From Rhodobacter sp. (GTDB lineage Bacteria > Pseudomonadota > Alphaproteobacteria > Rhodobacterales > Rhodobacteraceae): 5,412 nt of DNA. Below are positions 1-5,412 of this stretch, in pieces (position 1 is the stretch's first letter; each line of letters begins with the position of its first letter). The position numbers and the translations under genes are program-made. The notes beneath the pieces are model-generated. The model did no database searches. It saw only the letters and a program-made list of their open reading frames with translations, and was not told where the DNA came from. Location: NCBI GenBank assembly GCA_027482795.1, contig JAIXVS010000275.1, forward strand, positions 1 through 5,412, given 5' to 3'.

Positions 1-477
1 GCTGTTGATCCCGTGGATTTTATCGACATGAAGGGTAATGCCGCCATGCGTGGACAGGGCCTGAAAAAACTCGCGCACAAGTTCGGTATCAAAGGTGCCG
101 ATTTTTGCCGTGGGAAAGGCAAGGTTCCAGACCAAAAACGGGCGCGCGGACAGATCAAGCGCGCAGGCCACCTGCGCGTCATCCATGGCCAAATTGAAAT
201 GGCCATAGCGGCGGATGCCCAGTTTATCGCCCAAGGCTTTCGTCAGGGCTTGGCCCAGTGCGATGCCGCAATCTTCCACTGTGTGATGATCGTCGATGTG
301 CAGATCGCCTTTGGCAGTTAGGGTGATGTCGATCAGCGCATGGCGCGCCAGCTGGTCGATCATATGGTCGAAAAACCCGATGCCCGTATTGGAGGCGCAT
401 GTGCCTGTGCCATCCAGATTGATGGACACGGTGATGGCGGTTTCGTTGGTTTTGCGGGTGATCTCGGCGCTGCGCAT
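1..477 (-). CDS. hisB: Imidazoleglycerol-phosphate dehydratase (partial, C-terminus cut by window edge)
   Basis: The enzyme dehydrates imidazoleglycerol phosphate to imidazoleacetol phosphate in cytoplasmic histidine synthesis. The first 159 residues are visible; stand-alone members of the family have about 195. Family landmarks seen are an N-terminal RKTNET segment (residues 8-13), GIGFFDHM (32-39), the first metal-binding block HHTVED (64-69), RRYGH (89-93) and the DD pair (99-100). The sequence stops at HGIN, just before the second metal-binding HH..E block expected next. The ATG at 477 is chosen because it gives the usual short N-terminus. It is preceded only by a weak G-run ribosome site at 482-486. 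An ATG at 488 lies in another frame. There is no fused phosphatase domain at the N-terminus, so this is the monofunctional type. The gene follows gltA on the same strand but is separated from it by a terminator and has its own likely promoter. hisH/hisA/hisF may follow beyond the window; that is inferred from other alphaproteobacteria. Confidence 0.95.
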   Translation of the reverse strand, partial: MRSAEITRKTNETAITVSINLDGTGTCASNTGIGFFDHMIDQLARHALIDITLTAKGDLHIDDHHTVEDCGIALGQALTKALGDKLGIRRYGHFNLAMDDAQVACALDLSARPFLVWNLAFPTAKIGTFDTELVREFFQALSTHGGITLHVDKIHGINS

Positions 478-501
478 GGGGCCCCCATTGAATTTGGCCG
501 C

Positions 502-529
502 TTTATAGGCGGCAGGGCGGCGGATGCAA
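502..529 (-). promoter_or_regulatory. Probable sigma-70-type promoter for hisB
   Basis: On the minus strand a -35-like TTGCAT (529-524) is followed after 16 bases by TATAAA (507-502), which matches the -10 consensus at five of six bases. Transcription would start near 495, leaving a leader of under 20 bases before the hisB ATG at 477. It lies directly downstream of the gltA terminator, as expected if hisB is transcribed on its own. The call comes from motif and position only. Confidence 0.5.
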
Positions 530-532
530 AGC

Positions 533-562
533 AAAAAGGCGGCGCGGGGGTGCGCCGCCTTT
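533..562 (-). terminator. Factor-independent terminator of gltA
   Basis: A perfect 11-base inverted repeat (535-545 with 552-562) encloses a 6-base loop. Read on the minus strand, the stem is GC-rich, with AAA at its left base and TTT at its right, and transcription continues into a run of five T (537-533). It begins 23 bases after the gltA stop codon. The T-run polarity supports termination of minus-strand transcription; on the plus strand only three T follow the stem, so bidirectional action is unlikely. Confidence 0.85.
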
Positions 563-585
563 GGGATTGTGCTGCGTTGCAGCGA

Positions 586-1881
586 TTAGCGTTTATCCAC
601 GGGGACATAATCGCGCTTTGGCGCGCCGACATACAGCTGGCGCGGGCGGCCGATTTTTTGGTTTTTCTCGCCGATCATTTCTTTCCACTGGGAAATCCAG
701 CCCACTGTGCGGGAAATGGCGAAGATGGGGGTGAACATGGATGTGGGGAAACCCATCGCTTCCAAAATGATGCCCGAATAGAAATCGACATTCGGATACA
801 GCTTTTTGGAAATGAAATATTCGTCCGTCAGCGCGATGCGCTCTAGTTCCTTGGCCACTTGCAACAGCGGGTTGTTGTGAATGCCCAAAAGTTCCAGCAC
901 CTCGTCTGCCGATTCTTTCATCACCGTCGCGCGCGGGTCAAAGTTTTTATACACGCGGTGGCCAAAGCCCATCAGGCGGAAGCCCGAGGTTTTGTCTTTG
1001 GCGCGGGCGATGTATTCGGGGATGCGGTCAACCGTGCCAATTTCGCGCAGCATTTCGAGGCAGGCTTGGTTTGCGCCGCCATGGGCTGGGCCCCACAGGC
1101 AAGCAATGCCAGCGGCAATGCAGGCAAAAGGGTTTGCGCCTGACGATCCTGCAAGGCGCACGGTGCTGGTCGATGCGTTCTGCTCGTGATCAGCGTGCAG
1201 CATCATGATGCGGTCCATCGCCTTTTCGATGACGGGGTTGACCACGTAGTCTTCGGCAGGGACGGCAAAGCACATATGCAGGAAATTGCCTGCGTAAGAC
1301 AGGGAATTCTTTGGATATACAAAGGGTTGGCCAACCGAATATTTATAGGCCATTGCCGCGATGGTGGGCAATTTGGCGATCATGCGGATCGAGGCCACCT
1401 CGCGCTGCCAATCATCGGTGATGTCCAAACTGTCGTGATAAAAGGCCGACATGGCCCCCACAACGCCCACCATCGTGGCCATCGGATGCGCATCGCGGCG
1501 GAAGCCACGGAAGAAATTGTGCATCTGTTCATGTACCATCGTGTGATGGGTCACGCGGTTGCGGAAATCGGCCAATTGGGCGGCGGTGGGCAATTCGCCG
1601 TACAGCAGCAAAAAGCACAGCTCCAAATGGGTGGACTGGTTGGCCAGTTGGTCAATCGGATAACCGCGATGCAAAAGTTCGCCCTTATCGCCATCGATAA
1701 AGGTGATCGTGCTTTCGCAAGACGCGGTCGAGGTAAAGCCAGGGTCAAAGGTAAAGACATCTGCCGCGTCATACAGCTTGCGAATGTCAATCACATCTGG
1801 GCCCAGAACGGGCGACATCACGGGCAGATCATAGGATGTCCCGTCAAGGGTCAGCGTAGCGGTACGGTTTGGTTCGGTCAT
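586..1881 (-). CDS. gltA: Citrate synthase (type II, hexameric family)
   Basis: The enzyme condenses oxaloacetate with acetyl-CoA to citrate, the entry step of the TCA cycle, in the cytoplasm. The 431-residue protein is close to the length of the E. coli enzyme. Visible landmarks are LHADHEQNAST (228-238), WGPAHGG with catalytic His267 (263-269), GFGHRVY with catalytic His308 (305-311), NVDFYSG with catalytic Asp366 (364-370), the substrate-binding arginine in ISRTVGW (389-395), and the C-terminal GRPRQLYVG (411-419). All three catalytic residues are intact. The ATG at 1881 is chosen because GGGGAA lies 6 bases upstream and the family N-terminus starts here. A further 29 in-frame codons upstream would run into gltX. 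The gene lies 49 bases after gltX on the same strand with no terminator between them, so co-transcription is likely. A terminator follows the stop codon. Gram-negative members of this type are often inhibited by NADH; that is family knowledge, not read from this sequence. Confidence 0.98.
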   Translation of the reverse strand: MTEPNRTATLTLDGTSYDLPVMSPVLGPDVIDIRKLYDAADVFTFDPGFTSTASCESTITFIDGDKGELLHRGYPIDQLANQSTHLELCFLLLYGELPTAAQLADFRNRVTHHTMVHEQMHNFFRGFRRDAHPMATMVGVVGAMSAFYHDSLDITDDWQREVASIRMIAKLPTIAAMAYKYSVGQPFVYPKNSLSYAGNFLHMCFAVPAEDYVVNPVIEKAMDRIMMLHADHEQNASTSTVRLAGSSGANPFACIAAGIACLWGPAHGGANQACLEMLREIGTVDRIPEYIARAKDKTSGFRLMGFGHRVYKNFDPRATVMKESADEVLELLGIHNNPLLQVAKELERIALTDEYFISKKLYPNVDFYSGIILEAMGFPTSMFTPIFAISRTVGWISQWKEMIGEKNQKIGRPRQLYVGAPKRDYVPVDKR

Positions 1882-1887
1882 GTTTGG

Positions 1888-1893
1888 TTCCCC
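1888..1893 (-). promoter_or_regulatory. Ribosome binding site of gltA
   Basis: GGGGAA on the minus strand lies 6 bases before the ATG at 1881. It supports that start over the in-frame extension that begins inside gltX. Confidence 0.7.
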
Positions 1894-1930
1894 AGTTTTG
1901 ATCCGTCCCAAGTCAGGGGCGGCATATCCC

Positions 1931-3355
1931 TTATTCGGCGCAGTCGGCCAGACGCGCGAGCGTCTCATTTCGGCCCAGCACCAGCATCATATCAAACACG
2001 CTGGGCGTGGCGCTGCGCCCTGCGAGTGCGGCGCGCAGTGGCGCTGCAAGTTTGCCAAAACCGATGCCATTTGCTGCGGCTGCATCATTGAGGATCGGGT
2101 CTAAAGCCTCTTTTGTCCAGCTAGCATTTTGCAGGTGCAGCGTCAATGATTTCAGTATACCACGGGATACCGAATCCAACGATTTGGCCGAGGCTTCGTC
2201 GGGCACAATCGGGCGCGCGGCAAGGGCAAATTCGGCCTTGTCCAGCAGATCGGGGAAGGTTTTGGCGCGGTCTTTCACGCAATAGAGGGCCTTGTGCAGC
2301 AGGCTAGATTGCGCGTCGGTGAGCGCGGGTTTGCCAGCAGCAACCAGATAGGCGGTCAGTTCCGCCATCAAATCGCCATCGTCCATCATCGCCATATGAT
2401 GCCCGCAGGTATTCTCCAGCTTTTTAAAATCCAACCGCGCGGGGGCGCGACCGATTCCCGCCAGATCGAACATTTTCATCGCCTGATCGGTGGTGAAAAT
2501 TTCAGCGTCCCCCGATGCCCAGCCAAGGCGGGTGAGGTAATTGCGCATCCCTGCGGCGGGATAACCCATGGCCTGATATTCCTCGACCCCCGTGGCCCCA
2601 TGGCGTTTGGACAGTTTCTTGCCATCTGGCCCGTGGATCAGCGGGATATGCGCCCAAATTGGCACATCCCAGCCCATTGCGGTGTAGACCATTTGCTGGC
2701 GGGCGGCGTTGTTCAAATGGTCATCCCCCCGAATTACGTGCGTCACACCCATATCGTGATCGTCCACCACAACGGCCAGCATATAGGTTGGCGTGCCGTC
2801 AGACCGCAGAACAATCATGTCATCCAAAGTATCGTTGTTAATTGTTACGATTCCTTGAACCTTGTCATGGATTTCGGTTTGGCCTGTGCGCGGGGCCTTC
2901 ATGCGAATGGCATAGGGGGCATTGGGGTGGCTGTCTGGCGCAGCATCGCGCCACGGGCTTTGGAATACGGCGTAAGATGCGCCGTCTGCCTCGGCCTGCG
3001 CGCGGAAGGCCGCGATGTCTTCGGGGGTTGAAAAACACTTATAGGCGGTGCCTCTGCGGAGCATTTCATGGGCGACTTCGGCATGACGGTCTTTTTGGGC
3101 GAATTGGCTGACAGGTTCGCCATCCCAATCCAGCCCCAGCCACGCAAGGCCGCGCAAAATGGCAGCGGTGGCTTCTGGGGTTGACCGCTCGCGGTCGGTA
3201 TCCTCGATCCGCAGCAAGAATTTACCGCCCCGCCCGCGCGCGAAAAGCCAATTGAACAGCGCCGTGCGCCCCCCGCCGATGTGCAAATATCCCGTGGGGG
3301 ACGGGGCAAAGCGGGTGACGATTTGGCCAGCATTTTCGGGGTTGGCGTCGTTCAT
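1931..3355 (-). CDS. gltX: Glutamyl-tRNA synthetase (GltX1-like)
   Basis: This class I aminoacyl-tRNA synthetase attaches glutamate to tRNA(Glu) in the cytoplasm. The 474-residue protein has the usual length. The Rossmann catalytic domain carries the HIGH-type signature in APSPTGYLHIGGGR (17-30) and the KMSKS-type loop KLSKR (247-251). Other family blocks are RIEDTDRER (49-57), TPTYMLAVVVDDHDM (188-202) and HVIRGDDHLNN (206-216). The region after about residue 300 is the helical anticodon-binding part. The E. coli zinc site appears absent: Cys107 is followed by Phe-Ser where the second Cys would be. The ATG at 3355 is chosen over a TTG at 3376 because GAAAGG lies 6 bases upstream of the ATG. 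The motifs fit the canonical first GluRS of alphaproteobacteria better than the second copy many of them carry, but the window cannot settle tRNA specificity. gltA follows after 49 bases; comEC diverges upstream. Confidence 0.97.
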   Translation of the reverse strand: MNDANPENAGQIVTRFAPSPTGYLHIGGGRTALFNWLFARGRGGKFLLRIEDTDRERSTPEATAAILRGLAWLGLDWDGEPVSQFAQKDRHAEVAHEMLRRGTAYKCFSTPEDIAAFRAQAEADGASYAVFQSPWRDAAPDSHPNAPYAIRMKAPRTGQTEIHDKVQGIVTINNDTLDDMIVLRSDGTPTYMLAVVVDDHDMGVTHVIRGDDHLNNAARQQMVYTAMGWDVPIWAHIPLIHGPDGKKLSKRHGATGVEEYQAMGYPAAGMRNYLTRLGWASGDAEIFTTDQAMKMFDLAGIGRAPARLDFKKLENTCGHHMAMMDDGDLMAELTAYLVAAGKPALTDAQSSLLHKALYCVKDRAKTFPDLLDKAEFALAARPIVPDEASAKSLDSVSRGILKSLTLHLQNASWTKEALDPILNDAAAANGIGFGKLAAPLRAALAGRSATPSVFDMMLVLGRNETLARLADCAE

Positions 3356-3361
3356 AATTAA

Positions 3362-3367
3362 CCTTTC
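3362..3367 (-). promoter_or_regulatory. Ribosome binding site of gltX
   Basis: GAAAGG on the minus strand lies 6 bases before the ATG at 3355. An alternative TTG start at 3376 would place this site inside the coding region, so it decides the start. Confidence 0.75.
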
Positions 3368-3383
3368 ATAAACCAATCTGCGG

Positions 3384-3406
3384 ATAGGCTTGGCCTAGCA
3401 ATAGGC
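3384..3406. repeat. Short inverted repeat and direct repeat in the divergent spacer
   Basis: TAGGC-TTG-GCCTA (3385-3397) is a perfect inverted repeat with 5-base arms. ATAGGC occurs at 3384-3389 and again at 3401-3406, a spacing of 17 bases start to start. The arrangement could be an operator for a dimeric regulator of gltX, comEC or both, but arms this short also arise by chance. Confidence 0.3.
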
Positions 3407-3427
3407 AAATGTTGGGGTGGCGGCAAG

Positions 3428-5412
3428 GTGGGCGCGCAGGCGGTGCAAAGGGGCCTTGAAGGGGGCATTGAATGGGCCCTTGATTGGGGCCGATTCGTGC
3501 TTTTGTGGCCGCTGCATTGGCTGCTGGCGGCGCGCGGCCAATTGTTCGCGTGGGTTCCCGTTTTCATCGGCTGCGGTGTGGGTCTGTGGTTTGCGCTGGG
3601 GTATGAGCCGCGCGGGGGCGATTATGCCATTGCGGGCGGGCTTGCCTTGGCCATGCTGGGGCTGATGTTGCGCGGGCCAGACCTTGGCCGCCCCATTTTT
3701 GTGGCCATTCTGTGCGCCTGTGCGGGCTTTGGCGCGGCGGGCCTGCGCGCGCATACTGTTGCAGCGCCCATGCTGGACTTTCGCTATTACGGCCCCGTGC
3801 AGGGCCGTGTGATTGAGGTGGATCGCAGCGGGTCAGACGCGCTGCGCATCACGCTGGACAAGGTGGTTTTGGGCGATGTTGCGCCGCAAAGAACGCCAAA
3901 ATCGGTGCGCATTTCGCTGCAAGCGGCCGAGGTGGCCCCGCAAATTGGCCAGATGGTGATTCTGACCGCGCATCTTTCCGCCCCCGAAGGGGCCAGCGCG
4001 CCAGATGCCTTTGACTTTCGCCGTATGGCCTTTTTCGATGGGCTGGGCGCGGTGGGATATACGCGCAGCCCTGTTTTGCTGTGGGCCGAAGCGGACGGAA
4101 AGGCCCAGCTTATCCCGCGCCTGCGCGCCTATCTGACCGCGTCGATGCTGGCGCATATGCCCAGCCAAGCAGGGGCCTTTGCCACGGGCGCGATGACAGG
4201 GGATCGCGCGGCGATCACGCAAGATACGGTGCAGGCGCTGCGCGACAGTAACCTTGCGCATTTGCTGGCGATTTCGGGCATGAATCTGGCCTTTATTTCG
4301 GGCTTTGTGTTTATGCTTATCCGCTATGGCGTGGCGCTGGCCCCCGTGGTGGCGCTGCGGGTGAATGCCAAGAAAATTGCCGCTGTGGTGTCTTTGGCGG
4401 TCGCGCTGTTTTACTGGGCCTTGTCTGGGGCGAATGTTTCGACCACGCGGGCCATGGTGATGATTGCGGTGATGCTGGGGGCGGTGCTGCTGGACAGGCG
4501 GGCGATTTCGATGCGTTCGGTTGCCATTGCGGGCATTGTTTTGCTGCTGATCACGCCCGAATCGCTGCTGGATCCGGGGTTTCAACTGTCATTTTCGGCA
4601 ACAGTCGTGCTGGTGGGGGCCTACGGCGCGCTTGACCGCGAGATTATGCGCGGGCGGGTGCCGCGATGGGTGATGCCGCTGTTCGCGCTGGTGCTGACAT
4701 CCGTTTTGGCGGGGGCGGCGACGGCGCCCTATGCGGCGGCGCATTTCAATAGATTCACCGATTATGGGTTGCTGGCCAACCTGTTGACCGTGCCTGTGAT
4801 GTCGGTGCTGATGGCGGCGGGGGTGATGGCGGCGCTGCTGGCCCCCTTTGGCGCAGCGGCCCCCGCGCTGTGGGTGATGGAGTTGGCGGGCGCGTGGATT
4901 TTGGCCGTGGCGCATTGGGTGGCGGGGCTGGAAGGGGCGGTGACAGCCATTGTTGCCCCGCCCCCTGCGGTGTTGCCGCTGGTCACATTGGGGGGAATAT
5001 GGCTGCTGGTCTGGCAAGGGCGGCGGCGGATGCTGGGCTTGCCTGTGCTGGCGCTGGCGCTAGGGCTTTGGGTTTTTGCGCCGCGCCCAGATGTGCTGAT
5101 CAGCGCCGATGGACGGCTGGCGGGGCTGATGGGGCCGCAGGGCCGCGCGCTTAGCCATGAAAAAGGCGCAGGCTTTGCCGCAAAAACATGGCTGGAAGAT
5201 GATGGCGATTTGGCAGTGCAAGCCGATGGCGCGGCGCGGGCAGGTTTTGCAGGGCCAAAAACCGCGCGCAGTTTTGCCATTGGCCCCTATGCCGCCGTGC
5301 TGCTGTCTGGCAAGGGTGTGGCGGGCGATTTTGCGGCGGCCTGCGCCGAGTATGATTTGGTGATCTTGCCTGCGGCCTTTGATCCTGCCGAACTGGTGCT
5401 GGCCGATGCACC
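3428..5412 (+). CDS. comEC: ComEC/Rec2-family DNA-uptake channel protein (partial, 3' end cut)
   Basis: ComEC is the inner-membrane channel that takes up single-stranded DNA in natural transformation. About 661 codons are visible and the frame is open to the window edge. Likely membrane segments lie at residues 39-57, 66-81 and 90-106. An OB-fold-like DUF4131 region spans about 117-215 and includes DAFDFRRMAFFDGLGA (193-208). The Competence domain follows, with HLLAISGMN (278-286), LSGANVSTTRA (332-342) and DPGFQLSFSA (382-391), then several more hydrophobic segments to about 550. Residues from 555 on form a soluble tail in which no metallo-beta-lactamase HxHxDH motif is seen. The start is uncertain. 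The frame is open from 3362 but has no upstream ATG; GTG codons at 3428, 3443 and 3497 are the candidates. GTG 3428 is preceded by a G-rich site (3414-3420) about 7 bases away. The gene diverges from gltX. Whether this organism is transformable cannot be told from here. Confidence 0.93.
   Translation, partial: MGAQAVQRGLEGGIEWALDWGRFVLLWPLHWLLAARGQLFAWVPVFIGCGVGLWFALGYEPRGGDYAIAGGLALAMLGLMLRGPDLGRPIFVAILCACAGFGAAGLRAHTVAAPMLDFRYYGPVQGRVIEVDRSGSDALRITLDKVVLGDVAPQRTPKSVRISLQAAEVAPQIGQMVILTAHLSAPEGASAPDAFDFRRMAFFDGLGAVGYTRSPVLLWAEADGKAQLIPRLRAYLTASMLAHMPSQAGAFATGAMTGDRAAITQDTVQALRDSNLAHLLAISGMNLAFISGFVFMLIRYGVALAPVVALRVNAKKIAAVVSLAVALFYWALSGANVSTTRAMVMIAVMLGAVLLDRRAISMRSVAIAGIVLLLITPESLLDPGFQLSFSATVVLVGAYGALDREIMRGRVPRWVMPLFALVLTSVLAGAATAPYAAAHFNRFTDYGLLANLLTVPVMSVLMAAGVMAALLAPFGAAAPALWVMELAGAWILAVAHWVAGLEGAVTAIVAPPPAVLPLVTLGGIWLLVWQGRRRMLGLPVLALALGLWVFAPRPDVLISADGRLAGLMGPQGRALSHEKGAGFAAKTWLEDDGDLAVQADGAARAGFAGPKTARSFAIGPYAAVLLSGKGVAGDFAAACAEYDLVILPAAFDPAELVLADA
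3451..3486 (+). repeat. Degenerate 12-base tandem repeat in the comEC 5' end
   Basis: Three adjacent 12-base units (3451-3462, 3463-3474, 3475-3486) match one another at 9 to 10 of 12 positions; a fourth unit (3487-3498) is only loosely similar. In the comEC frame they encode GLEG, GIEW and ALDW (residues 9-20 from GTG 3428). The changes are mostly conservative (Leu/Ile, Glu/Asp), which suggests the stretch is translated and favours a start at 3428 or 3443 over 3497. Confidence 0.5.

Larger units (their letters stand above)
3356..3427. promoter_or_regulatory. Divergent spacer between gltX and comEC, likely holding both promoters
   Basis: The two genes point away from each other, so promoters for both should lie here or just inside their 5' ends. 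For gltX, the minus strand shows a weak pair: TTGCCG (3426-3421), then 17 bases, then TATTGC (3403-3398). No convincing -10 was seen for comEC. The spacer also contains a 5-base-arm inverted repeat and a repeated ATAGGC, listed separately. The existence of promoters is inferred from gene arrangement; the exact elements are weak. Confidence 0.4.

Noticed and set aside
340..846. 168-codon plus-strand open frame spanning the hisB start and gltA end
   Set aside because: It is antisense to hisB, the terminator hairpin and gltA, and its translation matches nothing recognisable.
1950..1965. Hairpin AGACGC-GCGA-GCGTCT near the end of gltX
   Set aside because: It has 6-base arms and lies inside the coding region, about 17 bases before the stop codon, with no T-run after it. 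It is unlikely to be a terminator and may be chance in GC-rich DNA.
1882..1968. 29-codon N-terminal extension of gltA
   Set aside because: It would overlap the end of gltX, has no family similarity, and the ATG at 1881 has a well-placed ribosome site.
1186..2091. 301-codon open frame on the plus strand opposite gltA
   Set aside because: It lies antisense to a complete citrate synthase with intact catalytic residues, crosses into the 3' end of gltX, and its translation shows no recognisable domain. It is a codon-bias shadow.
2294..3031. 245-codon open frame on the plus strand opposite gltX
   Set aside because: It is fully antisense to a clear GluRS, with no recognisable family motif and no good ribosome site seen. 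It is a shadow.
3356..3376. Upstream TTG start for gltX
   Set aside because: It would add 7 residues encoded by the ribosome site of the ATG at 3355; that ATG gives the standard N-terminus.
3409..3459. Short open frame starting ATG at 3409, a possible leader peptide of comEC
   Set aside because: It has about 16 codons, no ribosome site and no attenuator-like hairpins or repeated regulatory codons, and it overlaps the likely comEC start in another frame.
3833..5017. Two long minus-strand open frames (3833-4585 and 4589-5017) opposite comEC
   Set aside because: Their translations are rich in Arg, His, Gln and Pro with low complexity, typical of the reverse strand of a hydrophobic GC-rich membrane protein gene.

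Overview
This window holds ordinary chromosomal housekeeping DNA from an alphaproteobacterium. A member of the Rhodobacterales (Roseobacter/Rhodobacter group) is most likely, because of the protein sequences, the GC-rich codons, and the comEC / gltX / gltA arrangement as I recall it from that order. The genus cannot be named from the sequence. I found no mobile element, CRISPR array, tRNA, rRNA or sign of foreign DNA, and no undescribed system. The points worth a second look concern an apparently non-metallo-beta-lactamase C-terminus of ComEC, the ComEC start region, and compact regulatory signals.

Layout, right to left on the minus strand. gltX (glutamyl-tRNA synthetase) starts at 3355 and ends at 1931. 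After a 49-base gap, gltA (citrate synthase) runs from 1881 to 586. A strong factor-independent terminator at 533-562 closes this unit. A good sigma-70-type promoter at 502-529 follows almost at once, then hisB (imidazoleglycerol-phosphate dehydratase) starts at 477 and runs off the left edge after 159 codons.

On the plus strand, divergent from gltX, a partial comEC/rec2 gene (DNA-uptake channel) starts near 3428 and runs off the right edge. The gltX-comEC spacer is about 72 bases and should hold both promoters. Coding density is very high and no gene-free stretch exceeds 300 bases.

The genes belong to separate processes: translation (gltX), entry to the TCA cycle (gltA), histidine synthesis (hisB) and natural transformation (comEC). 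gltX and gltA are probably co-transcribed. hisB appears to be insulated as its own unit, probably the first gene of a his cluster beyond the left edge. Many long open frames lie opposite the real genes, but they are codon-bias shadows.
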